DNA of 64,000 nt from Parapedobacter deserti (lineage in GTDB: Bacteria > Bacteroidota > Bacteroidia > Sphingobacteriales > Sphingobacteriaceae), in contig NZ_JBHRTA010000022.1 of NCBI RefSeq assembly GCF_042646065.1, positions 124,001 to 188,000 on the forward strand, given 5' to 3'. Both the position numbers and the translations under genes were made by a program. Under the pieces are notes generated by a model. It searched no databases, had not been told where the DNA came from, and saw nothing but the letters and a program-made list of their open reading frames with translations. Positions 44,310 through 52,835 of this stretch are shown in pieces (the first letter of the stretch is position 1; each line of letters begins with the position of its first letter).

Positions 44310-45185
44310 ATGAAATTCGGAAGCGTAGACGAACCAGGGAAAGTGGATTTCGCCTTACCCCCCACTCATCCGGACACACTGGCCCTTTTAAAAAAGCACA
44401 AACCCGGTAAGGAGCTGGAGGTATATGTGGGTTGCGCAAAATGGAACCGGCAGGATTTGAAGGGCTTTTATCCACGAGGCACGAAGGATGAGCTGATCTA
44501 TTATGCCACACAATTCAACAGTATTGAATTAAACGGCACGTTTTACAATTCACCCGACAAAGCGCAAGTGGAAATTTGGAAAAGCAAAACGCCTGCCGAT
44601 TTTAAGTTTTTTCCAAAAGTGCCTCAATCCATCAGCCACTTCGGGCGCCTGCTGAACGTGGATGAAAAAATGAAGGCCTTTTGCGATGCCATAGCATTCT
44701 TCGAAGAGAAGCTTGGTGTAGCGTTCCTTCAGCTGCATGACAATTATAAACCCAAAGATCTCGACAGATTGGCCGCGTTCGTGAGGAAATTCGCGAAATC
44801 CGTGCCTTTTGCCATAGAAGTTCGGAATATGGAATGGTTTGCCAATCCTGTTACAAGTCAGCAGCTTTATGAGCTGTTAGAAACAGAGAACGTTGCAAAC
44901 GTCATCGTAGATACCGCAGGACGCCGCGACATGCTACATATGCGCCTCACCACTCCTGCCGCTTTCGTGCGCTACGTCGGCGCCAATCACCCGACCGACA
45001 ACAGCCGGCTGGACGATTGGGTAGCCCGCATCAAAGAGTGGCGGGATGCCGGACTTCAGTCGCTATATTTTTTCGTGCATCAAAACGTCGAGGTAGAATC
45101 CCCGCTGCTATCCAGGTATTTTATCGACAAGCTGAACAACACACTCGGGCTCAAGGTCAGAGGACCACATGGTCAACTGATATAG
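44310..45185 (+). CDS. DUF72 domain-containing protein
   Basis: A 291-residue TIM-barrel-like cytoplasmic protein. It shows Y-V-G-C-A-K-W near 37, F-N-S-I-E-L-N-G-T-F-Y near 68, K-F-F-P-K-V-P-Q-S-I-S-H and F-A-I-E-V-R-N, the standard marks of DUF72 (YecE family). Function is not established in the family. It is 17 bp downstream of purH and likely co-transcribed, but a purine role is not implied by the sequence. Confidence 0.9.
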   Translation: MKFGSVDEPGKVDFALPPTHPDTLALLKKHKPGKELEVYVGCAKWNRQDLKGFYPRGTKDELIYYATQFNSIELNGTFYNSPDKAQVEIWKSKTPADFKFFPKVPQSISHFGRLLNVDEKMKAFCDAIAFFEEKLGVAFLQLHDNYKPKDLDRLAAFVRKFAKSVPFAIEVRNMEWFANPVTSQQLYELLETENVANVIVDTAGRRDMLHMRLTTPAAFVRYVGANHPTDNSRLDDWVARIKEWRDAGLQSLYFFVHQNVEVESPLLSRYFIDKLNNTLGLKVRGPHGQLI

Positions 45186-45223
45186 GGTAATTGTAGCTGT
45201 CAGGCAGGTCAGGCGGCTCCGTC

Positions 45224-45967
45224 TCAGTCGTCAAATTTTTCTAATTGCCGGAGCAACGTCGCAAAATCCTTTGGATACGGTGCTTCAAAGTGAAATTCCT
45301 TATCATTCAACGTAAACTTTAGCTCTCGGGCATGTAACGCGAAACGCTTCATGATCGGCTGTTCTTCCTGATTCTTGCCCAACGTGAAGCCCCTTTTTTT
45401 AATCTGCGACAGGTATACCGGTTTACCTCGATAAAGGGAGTCACCTACGATGGCAGCGTGCTGCGTGGCCAGGTGAATGCGAATTTGGTGCATACGGCCG
45501 GTCACCGGACGGCATTCTACCAAGGTGTAGTGCTTGAAATAGCGTAGTGACCTGAAAAAGGTTTCAGCGCGTTTGCCGTTAGCCCGGTCAATCGTGACGT
45601 TTTTGTTGCCGAGGTTCAGGATAGGAAGATCCACCAAAAGGTCTTCAAACACATGGGTGCCTTCAATGACGGCGTGGTAAATCTTAGTTACGCGCCGCCG
45701 TTCGAACTCGATGGATATCAATCGGTAGGTTTCCGGGTTTTTGGCAATAAGCAGCAATCCAGAGGTTTCTTTGTCGAGGCGGTGGCACACCTGTGCATCC
45801 GCATGGTATTTCTTCGCAAGGCGGAGCACGCTGGCCTCCCCTCCTTCCCGTTCGTCGAGTGACGCCAAGAAAGGCGGTTTGTTGATAACGATAAGGTCGT
45901 CATCCTCATGAATAATCAGTTCAGCGAACTGTTGGATTTTCGGTACACGGCCCCCAATGGTCTTCAT
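45224..45967 (-). CDS. RluA-family RNA pseudouridine synthase
   Basis: A 247-residue enzyme converting uridine to pseudouridine in rRNA or tRNA. The catalytic aspartate is in C-H-R-L-D-K-E-T-S-G near 71. Also seen are the I-V-I-N-K-P-P-F strand near 27, Y-H-A-V-I-E-G, and R-M-H-Q-I-R-I-H-L. It lacks an N-terminal S4 domain, so it resembles the short RluA/TruC class. The target site cannot be deduced. It converges on DUF72 with 38 bp between stops. Confidence 0.93.
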   Translation of the reverse strand: MKTIGGRVPKIQQFAELIIHEDDDLIVINKPPFLASLDEREGGEASVLRLAKKYHADAQVCHRLDKETSGLLLIAKNPETYRLISIEFERRRVTKIYHAVIEGTHVFEDLLVDLPILNLGNKNVTIDRANGKRAETFFRSLRYFKHYTLVECRPVTGRMHQIRIHLATQHAAIVGDSLYRGKPVYLSQIKKRGFTLGKNQEEQPIMKRFALHARELKFTLNDKEFHFEAPYPKDFATLLRQLEKFDD

Positions 45968-46045
45968 TCCGCAAAAGTACGGAATTTATTGTTTTTTTGT
46001 GCCATCGCAATGATACGCACAGCGAACGAGGTGTAAAACTTCTAC

Positions 46046-46891
46046 TCAATAATCATAAAACCCACGCCCGGATTTTTTCCCCAGCGTCCCGGCTGCCACC
46101 ATATTCACCAGTAGCGGGCATGGCGCATACTTCGGGTGGCCAAACCCTTCATGCAATACACGCAGGATGGCCAAGCATACATCCAGCCCAATGAAATCTG
46201 CCAGTTGCAACGGCCCCATTGGATGAGCCATGCCCAGTTTCATCACCGTATCTATCGCCCGGGCATCGGCAACCCCTTCATACAATGCGTAAATCGCTTC
46301 GTTGATCATCGGCATTAAGATCCGGTTAGCCACGAACCCCGGATAATCGTTTACCTCAACAGGCGTTTTATCCAATCGCTGTGATAGTGCTACCACACTG
46401 CGAGTTGTATTTTCAGACGTGTGATAGCCTTTTATGACCTCTACAAGCTTCATAACCGGCACGGGGTTCATAAAGTGCATGCCGATCACCCGGTCGGCAC
46501 GCCGTGTGGCCGAAGCGATCTTGGTAATCGAAATGGAGGAGGTGTTGCTCGCCAAAATAGTATGTTTGGCACATAAACCGTCCAGTTCGCCGAAGAGCCT
46601 TAACTTTATCGCTTCGTTTTCCGTAGCAGCCTCCACGACAATGTCTGCATCTGTTATGCCGTCGGCAAGGGCCGTATAGGTCGTGATGCGCCCAAGCGTA
46701 CGCTGTTTATCCGCCTCGGTAATCGTTTCCTTTTTTACCTGCCGGTCCAGGTTATTGCTGATTGCTGCTAGAGCGCGCACCAGCGCCGCAGCATCGACGT
46801 CTATCAAGGCGACGTCAAATCCAAATTGGGCAAATGTGTGAGCAATACCGTTGCCCATGGTGCCTGCGCCGACTACACTGATATGCTGCAT
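46046..46891 (-). CDS. 3-hydroxybutyryl-CoA dehydrogenase
   Basis: It oxidises 3-hydroxyacyl-CoA with NAD(P). The ATG at 46891 gives 281 residues starting M-Q-H-I-S-V-V-G-A-G-T-M-G-N-G; the TTG at 46900 is unlikely. Motifs: Rossmann G-A-G-T-M-G, S-N-T-S-S-I-S-I near 117, the catalytic histidine in G-M-H-F-M-N-P-V-P, and N-R-I-L-M-P-M-I-N-E in the C-terminal domain. The length matches Hbd/PaaH. It may work with the enoyl-CoA hydratase and acyl-CoA dehydrogenase elsewhere in the window. Confidence 0.94.
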   Translation of the reverse strand: MQHISVVGAGTMGNGIAHTFAQFGFDVALIDVDAAALVRALAAISNNLDRQVKKETITEADKQRTLGRITTYTALADGITDADIVVEAATENEAIKLRLFGELDGLCAKHTILASNTSSISITKIASATRRADRVIGMHFMNPVPVMKLVEVIKGYHTSENTTRSVVALSQRLDKTPVEVNDYPGFVANRILMPMINEAIYALYEGVADARAIDTVMKLGMAHPMGPLQLADFIGLDVCLAILRVLHEGFGHPKYAPCPLLVNMVAAGTLGKKSGRGFYDY

Positions 46892-46971
46892 AAGGTACAA
46901 TACTGGTTTGTCACAAAACTAATTAAACCGGCAAAGTTTTCAGGGATAAAATGAAAATTGAAATTAAAAAG

Positions 46972-47009
46972 AAAAAAACGCCCATCCACCAAGCGGCGGA
47001 ATGGGCGTT
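46972..47009 (-). terminator. Rho-independent terminator of the DUF4890-like gene
   Basis: On the minus strand, AACGCCCAT and ATGGGCGTT form a 9-bp stem followed by a run of seven T, 38 bp after the stop at 47047. Confidence 0.8.
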
Positions 47010-47046
47010 CATCATCAAACTTAACCAAAAATATAGAACAATTAAA

Positions 47047-47520
47047 CTATCGCTTTTTATGGAAACGGGAACTGCCTCGCTCTCCAATCTTTAGACGCTC
47101 CTCGCTATACTTTCCGTCCCTACGTGCGTCTTTCATCACTTTCATCTTCTCCACACGCTCGGCACGTTCCTGTTCCAATAGTGCTTGCTGCTCTTCGTTC
47201 AAAATCTCGTTTAGCCGCGCTTGTTCGGCTTGCCGTTCAGCTTTCATGCTGGCTATTCGCGCTTCCCGCTCACGCCGCACCGCCGCTCTCTTTGCCTGCT
47301 GCTCATCCCGCGAGGCTTTCATCTTTTCTGCCTTTTCCAGATTCAGAGCATATACTTCCTTTCGCTGTTCATCACTTAATCCCAGCTTTTCTGTCATCCG
47401 CTCGGTCCGCATCTCCGCAATTTCCGCTGCGCTTTTCTCCTGCCGCATTCCGCGTTCCTGTGCGATTGCCGTGAAACTAATCCCAGAAACAATAAGTGTA
47501 ATCAATGCCGTGTTTTTCAT
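47047..47520 (-). CDS. Exported charged helical protein, DUF4890/Spy-like
   Basis: A 157-residue protein with a signal peptide ending A-I-A-Q and a body that is almost all charged helix rich in Glu, Arg, Ala and Met. It has a repeated L-S-D-E-Q-R-K-E-V / L-N-E-E-Q-Q-A-L pattern like Spy/CpxP periplasmic chaperones and DUF4890 proteins. It ends in a basic tail. A GGAGGAG ribosome site precedes the ATG and a terminator follows, so it is a single-gene unit. A role in envelope stress is an inference from the fold type. Confidence 0.75.
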   Translation of the reverse strand: MKNTALITLIVSGISFTAIAQERGMRQEKSAAEIAEMRTERMTEKLGLSDEQRKEVYALNLEKAEKMKASRDEQQAKRAAVRREREARIASMKAERQAEQARLNEILNEEQQALLEQERAERVEKMKVMKDARRDGKYSEERLKIGERGSSRFHKKR

Positions 47521-47705
47521 GATATGCTCCTCCGTAATTAATTTAACATCGATGCTGTTTTGCTTTCTTTAGTTAAGAGGGATTTTAGATCAAATAGTTT
47601 AACTAACCATTTTGTTAAAAAATGTTAAAGCGGCAACTATCAGTATTCTATTATTCTCCGTATCCTTGTAAGGACACCAGTGCAACCCGTGTGTAGGAGG
47701 CGTGT

Positions 47706-47729
47706 ATGATGTATTCATTACATCGATGA
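47706..47729 (+). CDS. Possible leader peptide upstream of the ABC exporter
   Basis: Seven codons, M-M-Y-S-L-H-R, then TGA, with an AGGAGG site ending 5 bp before the first ATG. The ORF contains one arm (47718-47725) of the hairpin below. Its stop directly abuts another in-frame ATG (47730) of the exporter frame. Its size makes any call tentative. Confidence 0.3.
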   Translation: MMYSLHR

Positions 47730-47773
47730 ATGGCTGGACCAGCAGTCGAGAATAGACGTTCGCTACGATGTAA
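47718..47773 (+). promoter_or_regulatory. Long-range inverted repeat in the ABC exporter leader
   Basis: TTACATCG (47718-47725) and CGATGTAA (47766-47773) are perfect 8-bp arms 40 bases apart. The left arm is inside the putative leader peptide ORF, so a ribosome there would block pairing. Confidence 0.35.
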
Positions 47774-47783
47774 CAATTCGAGC

Positions 47784-47824
47784 ATATGCGTGTCTAAAGG
47801 AAGAAAGCCACAAAACACACATAT
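47784..47824 (+). promoter_or_regulatory. Hairpin enclosing the exporter start site
   Basis: ATATGCGTGT (47784-47793) pairs with ACACACATAT (47815-47824), 9 of 10 bases. The right arm covers the first bases of the ATG at 47823, and the loop contains AAAGGAAG, the likely ribosome site. The structure could hold translation off. Confidence 0.35.
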
Positions 47825-48758
47825 GCTTGAGATCAAAAACATTGTTAAACAGTATGCCAATCACCGGGCGTTGGATGATGTTTCCACGCAGGTAGAAAGC
47901 GGTAGCATCTTTGGTCTGCTGGGCCCCAATGGTGCTGGAAAGACCTCGCTGATCCGGATCATCAATCAGATTACCGCGCCGGACAGCGGCGAAATCTATT
48001 TCGACGGCAATCGCCTCAGTCCCGACCACATTGGGCGCATCGGCTACTTGCCGGAAGAGCGCGGTCTTTATAAAAAAATGGCAATTGGGGAGCAGATGCT
48101 ATACCTGGCACAACTCAAAGGGTTGTCAAGCCAGCAGGCTACCGAGCGCATAAAGCATTGGTTTGAAAAAATGGAGATGCAAAACTGGTGGAACAAAAAA
48201 GTAGAAGACCTCAGTAAAGGCATGCAGCAGAAGGTGCAGTTTGTGGCTACTGTGGTACACCAACCCGATCTCATTATATTGGACGAGCCTTTCTCGGGTT
48301 TCGACCCCGTCAATGCCAACATCATAAAAGAAGAAATATTGGCTCTAAATCGCGGCGGTGCTACCATCATTTTCTCTACGCACCGCATGGAATCGGTAGA
48401 GGAACTATGCGATAGTATCGTGCTGATAAACAAATCTAAAAAGATACTAGACGGCAAGGTGAAGGACATAAAGAATGCATACCGATCCAATACCTATCGC
48501 GTTAATTATCTTACCCCTGATGTGTCGGTAGCACCGGTGGAAGGGTTGTTTTCCATCGTGCACACGGTAGCCACGGAGGAAAGCGTCACGCTGACCATTA
48601 AGATTGCCGATCGCAAAACCATCAATGATGTATTAATCTATTTAATACCCATTGTCCAGATTCACGAATTGAGGGAGATTGTACCCAGCATCCACGATAT
48701 CTTTGTACAACAGGTTACCAATCAAACCCCACACAACTTAATCGAAACACACGAATGA
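47823..48758 (+). CDS. ABC exporter ATP-binding protein, NatA-like
   Basis: A 311-residue ATPase. Walker A is G-P-N-G-A-G-K-T near 39; the signature reads L-S-K-G-M-Q-Q-K near 135; Walker B is L-I-I-L-D-E-P-F, followed by S-G-F-D and T-H-R-M. A ~90-residue C-terminal extension is typical of the NatA/CcmA-type group. The ATG at 47823 matches the family start (L-E-I-K-N); an in-frame ATG at 47730 would add 31 unconserved residues. It overlaps the permease gene by 4 bp. Confidence 0.92.
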   Translation: MLEIKNIVKQYANHRALDDVSTQVESGSIFGLLGPNGAGKTSLIRIINQITAPDSGEIYFDGNRLSPDHIGRIGYLPEERGLYKKMAIGEQMLYLAQLKGLSSQQATERIKHWFEKMEMQNWWNKKVEDLSKGMQQKVQFVATVVHQPDLIILDEPFSGFDPVNANIIKEEILALNRGGATIIFSTHRMESVEELCDSIVLINKSKKILDGKVKDIKNAYRSNTYRVNYLTPDVSVAPVEGLFSIVHTVATEESVTLTIKIADRKTINDVLIYLIPIVQIHELREIVPSIHDIFVQQVTNQTPHNLIETHE

Positions 48759-50080
48759 ATAAGATTATACTGATCATTAAGCGGGAGTATCTCAGCCGGG
48801 TAAAGAAAAAGTCATTTTTGCTGGTAACCTTTTTGGTACCGCTCTTTCTTATCGGGATTTATGCGTTGACCATCTACCTGACCGCAAAAAGTTTTGAAAG
48901 CAGCCAGGCGACGGTGTATGTTGTCGACCAAAGCGGGCTTTTTACTGGAAAGCTCAATGATACCAAAGGGCTGACGTTTATTGAAGCTTCAGATGATATC
49001 AACAAGGAGAAAGCTCACATACTGAGCGAAAAGGAAAAAACTTTTCTCTTGGTTATTCCAGCAAATGTAGTCTCTTCCGCTCAGGTTGAGTTGTTAGCAA
49101 AAGAAACTGCAAGCCTCAGTGTGCAGAATGACGTAAGCCGTCAGCTGGAAAACGTGCTCCGGGATATCGCATTTGCCGAAGCCGGTATCGACCGTGCTAC
49201 CGTGGATCGTATCAGCCCCAAGGTACGGCTCATGGCCAAGGAAATTACCGAAGAGGGAGAAAAAGACAGCAGCGCAGGTGCTGCTATGGGGATTGCTATG
49301 TTTCTATCCATCTTGGTATATATCTGCCTGTTCCTTTATGGAGCGCAGGTGATGAGGGGCATCATTGAAGAGAAAAATAATCGCATTGTCGAGGTGATCA
49401 TTTCGTCGGTCAAGCCGTTCCAGCTGATGATGGGCAAGATCATCGGCATCGGGTTGGTCGGGCTCACCCAGTTCACTTTATGGATTGTACTATCTTCCGC
49501 GCTGATGGGCATCGCCGGCGCAGGTATGTTGGATAGACAGGACATCAAAGCACAGATCGAGAGTCAGCAGGGTTTGCCGGGTGAAGAAATCCAATCCGCA
49601 GCAAAATCAGACGGCGGTATGTTTAGCACAGTGAAACAGGAACTGGGCAAGGTCGATTTTCAGACCATTATTATTACATTCCTGCTTTATTTCTTTGGGG
49701 GCTACTTATTGTACAGCGCACTGTTCGCTGCGGTCGGATCCGCGGTGGATAGTGAAACCGAAACGCAACAGTTTATGTTTCCCATCACAATACCCTTGCT
49801 GTTTACATATATCCTGTCTTTCGGTGTCCTGATCAACGACCCCCACGGGCCGCTCGCGTTCTGGCTGAGCATGATACCGTTTACCTCTCCTATCGCGATG
49901 CTTGTGCGTATCCCGTTCGGTGTACCGGAATGGCAAATTGCGCTATCGCTGGGATTGCTGGTTGGTGGCTTCGTCCTGACCACCTGGGTGGCCGCACGCA
50001 TTTACCGCGTCGGCATCCTGATGTACGGCAAAAAACCAAGCTACAAAGAGCTTGCAAAATGGTTCCGTTATAAAGGCTAA
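48755..50080 (+). CDS. ABC-2 type transporter permease, NatB-like
   Basis: A 441-residue membrane protein. One helix lies at ~22-44, then a large extracytoplasmic domain (~45-170) and about five more helices from ~180 onward, the ABC-2/NatB layout. The N-I-I-E-E-K-N-N-R-I-V-E-V-I-type sequence after the second helix is conserved in the family. It pairs with the ATPase (ATGA overlap). Relatives export sodium ions or small toxic molecules; the substrate here is unknown. Confidence 0.9.
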   Translation: MNKIILIIKREYLSRVKKKSFLLVTFLVPLFLIGIYALTIYLTAKSFESSQATVYVVDQSGLFTGKLNDTKGLTFIEASDDINKEKAHILSEKEKTFLLVIPANVVSSAQVELLAKETASLSVQNDVSRQLENVLRDIAFAEAGIDRATVDRISPKVRLMAKEITEEGEKDSSAGAAMGIAMFLSILVYICLFLYGAQVMRGIIEEKNNRIVEVIISSVKPFQLMMGKIIGIGLVGLTQFTLWIVLSSALMGIAGAGMLDRQDIKAQIESQQGLPGEEIQSAAKSDGGMFSTVKQELGKVDFQTIIITFLLYFFGGYLLYSALFAAVGSAVDSETETQQFMFPITIPLLFTYILSFGVLINDPHGPLAFWLSMIPFTSPIAMLVRIPFGVPEWQIALSLGLLVGGFVLTTWVAARIYRVGILMYGKKPSYKELAKWFRYKG

Positions 50081-50089
50081 TTTGTCCAA

Positions 50090-50806
50090 TCACGGTAGTG
50101 GATCGATGGCACCTGCTTCACCCGCTGCCCCAAGCAACTGTATAACGGCACGTGCCGCAGGTCCGGCAGACATCGGATTCTGTCCGGTCACCAGGAGTCC
50201 ATCTGTCTCGACGTGGATCGAAAACGGAATGGTGGAGGCCTGGAAATCGGCGCCGAGTTCTCGCAGTGTCGATTCCAGCTTAAAGGGGATATTGCCGATG
50301 CGTGCAACCAGACTCTCCTCCGTATTGGTGAATGCGGTAATCCGCTTGCCCCGCAACAGGCCCGGTTGTAGTTCAGCGGCCTTGATGAGGGCAGCCGGAC
50401 CATGGCACACCGCGCCCACCGGTTTCCCTTGGCTTAAAAAGTCCAGTATCAGTTTTCCGCTGGTTAGATCCCGGGCAAGGTCCCACAACGGACCATGGCC
50501 GCCCGGTAAGAACAGCGCATCAAAAGCATCCGCTACCATCGTGTCAAGCATCAATGTGTTGCCAAACAGGCGTTGCGCTTCAGGGTCGTCGTTGAAGCGT
50601 CGGTTGGAGGGTGTAATGTGTTCCACTAACTTACTCATCGGGTCCACTGGAGGCTCGCCCCCCGCCGGACTAGCCAATACCACTGTATGGCCTTGGTCCA
50701 CAAATTCGTAGTAGGGATCGGTAAATTCACCAAGCCAGACACCGGTTTTGCTGTCGGTATTTTCCATACCCGCATGTGAAGTGAGTATCATCAATACTTT
50801 TTTCAT
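50090..50806 (-). CDS. DJ-1/PfpI family protein, Hsp31-like class
   Basis: A 238-residue protein with the nucleophile C134 in G-A-V-C-H-G-P and E27 in L-G-E-F. The T-G-V-W-L-G-E-F-T-D-P-Y start and L-F-L-P-G-G-H-G-P mark the Hsp31/glutathione-independent glyoxalase III group, longer than the PfpI protein at 29.8-30.4 kb. It probably handles reactive aldehydes such as methylglyoxal (family knowledge). It converges on the ABC permease gene and is followed upstream, after about 100 bp, by the UbiD gene on the same strand. Confidence 0.9.
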   Translation of the reverse strand: MKKVLMILTSHAGMENTDSKTGVWLGEFTDPYYEFVDQGHTVVLASPAGGEPPVDPMSKLVEHITPSNRRFNDDPEAQRLFGNTLMLDTMVADAFDALFLPGGHGPLWDLARDLTSGKLILDFLSQGKPVGAVCHGPAALIKAAELQPGLLRGKRITAFTNTEESLVARIGNIPFKLESTLRELGADFQASTIPFSIHVETDGLLVTGQNPMSAGPAARAVIQLLGAAGEAGAIDPLP

Positions 50807-50905
50807 AACGATACACTTATTTTAAATAATCGTTTAGTACGCTCGTATTTGATCTAACAGACTAGCGGCGCGATTGTTCGATGCGGGTTGGTTGTATGTG
50901 CTGTT

Positions 50906-52744
50906 CTATATAATGCCATGCAGCGGTTTGCCCTTTGCTCCCATTGCGCTCACGCGCTTTTCCACATCGGGGTCTTCGATCAGCTCGGGGGCATGGTGGG
51001 GCTTCTTACGGGCATCAATGATCACCGGTCCGCGGCAACCCCAGTGCTTATGTTCGATGAAGCTGCGGACGCCATGTATGTCGTACGATGGGTTGCTTCG
51101 TGTAAATGCTACCCATACCAAGTTATTGACGCTATCTGCGGTAAACGCCGCATCATCACAAAGCACGATCAGTGTGATGCCGGAAAAATCAACCGTTTCG
51201 GCCGCTGTACTCCACCGGTCGATATTCACTGCCTCATTCTCATAGTTTGTAAATGGCGGGGCTTCGACTGCCAGCACACCCGGCAGGGCCAGCTTGCAGG
51301 CCTGAAACGGCTTAGGCAACTGGAAACCGCCCGGTAGCACTACGGCGAGGTCTCGCTTTTTACTTCCCGCAGCAGCAAAAACCACCTTCGAACCGGTATT
51401 CAACCCATCTCCGGAATAATCCAGTGTGTCAATGGTCGTCCTGGTATGGAAATGCAAGTCGCGTTCGGGATCGATCCGTTCGAGTATGTGTTTCAAAAAT
51501 GCCGGTATGTCATGGATATCAAGTTTGGGATCATCTTGATAAGCCGATATAAAAAGGTATTTCGCCAGACTCAATTGGTTTTTACCGAGGATTTGGTTGG
51601 CAATGGTGAGGATTTCCTGCGGCCGGTCGGTCTGCAGGTAAGGCGTATACCGCTCGCTACCGATGGCAAACAGCAACGGGTGCACTCCGGCAGCATCGAC
51701 GGCGTGGACAGCATGAAGACCATTTATTTCCTGCGGAATGGCCGACCCGGTAATCTCGTGTATCAACGCCCCAAAACTGGTGTCTTCTTGGGGTGGGCGT
51801 CCCACAACGGTAAACGACCAAATCGGATTCTTCCGGTGATAAACCTTGTGTACTCGCATCAGCGGAAAGGGGTGTACCAGGCTGTAATAGCCTAGGTGGT
51901 CGCCAAATGGCCCCTCCGGTTTATTTTCACCGGGATAGACGGTGCCCGTGATCACGAAGTCCGCATCCGCCGAAATACAAAACCCCTCCTCGTCATAAAA
52001 ATAGCGGAAGCGCCTGTTGCCTAATGCGCCCGCAAACGTAAGCTCTGACAATCCTTCCGGTAGCGGCATCACAGCTGCCAACGGATGTGAGGGCGGGCCA
52101 CCCACAAAAATACTCACCTTCAGTGGCTGTCCAAGGGCGTTGGCCATGGTCTGGTGTACGCCGATGCCACGGTGCAGCTGATAGTGGAGCCCGACTTCGG
52201 TGTCCTGCACGTAGTCATTGCCCGCAAGTTGGATTCGATACATGCCGAGGTTGGCGTGCATGGGGCCGGGCTTAGTCACGTCTTCGGTATATACCTGGGG
52301 CATGGTCACAAACGGCCCGCCGTCCATTGGCCAATTCACGATCTGCGGAAGTTGACTGATACGCGTGGTACCGTACAGGATCGGCGCACCGCTCCTTTTT
52401 TTCCAAGGCAACGCCGACAGGGCCGTCGCCGCCACATGGGCATACCGGAACGGGTTTTTGATGGCCTGCATCGGGTTTGACTTAACGTCAACCAGTACCT
52501 TGATCTTATCAAGTGTATCCCTAAACATAAATCGAGACCGCTCAAGCGTGCCAAACAAGTTAGAAACAGCAGGAAATGAGCTTCCTTTGATGTTTTCAAA
52601 CAGCAGGGCCGGCCCCTGTGCCTGGTAGACACGCATATGTATGGCAGCCATCTCCAGGTATGGGTCTACCTCATCTTTGATTCGAATCAAGTGACCGTGC
52701 CGCTCCAGGTCATTTACGCACTCAGTTAGGCTGCTGTATCCCAT
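50906..52744 (-). CDS. UbiD-family decarboxylase
   Basis: A 612-residue prenylated-flavin-dependent decarboxylase. Near the N-terminus it has L-T-E-C-V-N-D-L-E. It then has G-M-Y-R-I-Q-L near 178, the E-G-P-F-G-D-H-L-G-Y-Y region near 287 and the R-x-x-P-Q-E-D-T-S segment. Bacteroidota members of this length are often annotated for menaquinone synthesis, but UbiD enzymes have many substrates, so this stays open. It has its own promoter and is divergent from smc, 91 bp between starts. No ubiX is adjacent. Confidence 0.88.
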   Translation of the reverse strand: MGYSSLTECVNDLERHGHLIRIKDEVDPYLEMAAIHMRVYQAQGPALLFENIKGSSFPAVSNLFGTLERSRFMFRDTLDKIKVLVDVKSNPMQAIKNPFRYAHVAATALSALPWKKRSGAPILYGTTRISQLPQIVNWPMDGGPFVTMPQVYTEDVTKPGPMHANLGMYRIQLAGNDYVQDTEVGLHYQLHRGIGVHQTMANALGQPLKVSIFVGGPPSHPLAAVMPLPEGLSELTFAGALGNRRFRYFYDEEGFCISADADFVITGTVYPGENKPEGPFGDHLGYYSLVHPFPLMRVHKVYHRKNPIWSFTVVGRPPQEDTSFGALIHEITGSAIPQEINGLHAVHAVDAAGVHPLLFAIGSERYTPYLQTDRPQEILTIANQILGKNQLSLAKYLFISAYQDDPKLDIHDIPAFLKHILERIDPERDLHFHTRTTIDTLDYSGDGLNTGSKVVFAAAGSKKRDLAVVLPGGFQLPKPFQACKLALPGVLAVEAPPFTNYENEAVNIDRWSTAAETVDFSGITLIVLCDDAAFTADSVNNLVWVAFTRSNPSYDIHGVRSFIEHKHWGCRGPVIIDARKKPHHAPELIEDPDVEKRVSAMGAKGKPLHGII

Positions 52745-52762
52745 ACTCGCTTATCTTTCGGG

Positions 52763-52792
52763 CAAAGATAGGCTATACATGTAGTTAATCAA
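52763..52792 (-). promoter_or_regulatory. Promoter of the UbiD-family gene
   Basis: On the minus strand TTG (52790-52792) and TATCTTTG (52763-52770) are spaced 19 bp, a good -33/-7 pair. The ATG is 18 bp downstream of the -7 box. Confidence 0.6.
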
Positions 52793-52835
52793 TCCAATTT
52801 CTTAAATTCGCCACGGAACAGAGATAGCGGCACAG

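Noticed and set aside
46958..47572. 204-residue Ser/Arg/Phe-rich frame on the plus strand
   Set aside because: Mirror image of the Glu/Arg-rich DUF4890-like gene; it runs through that gene's terminator.
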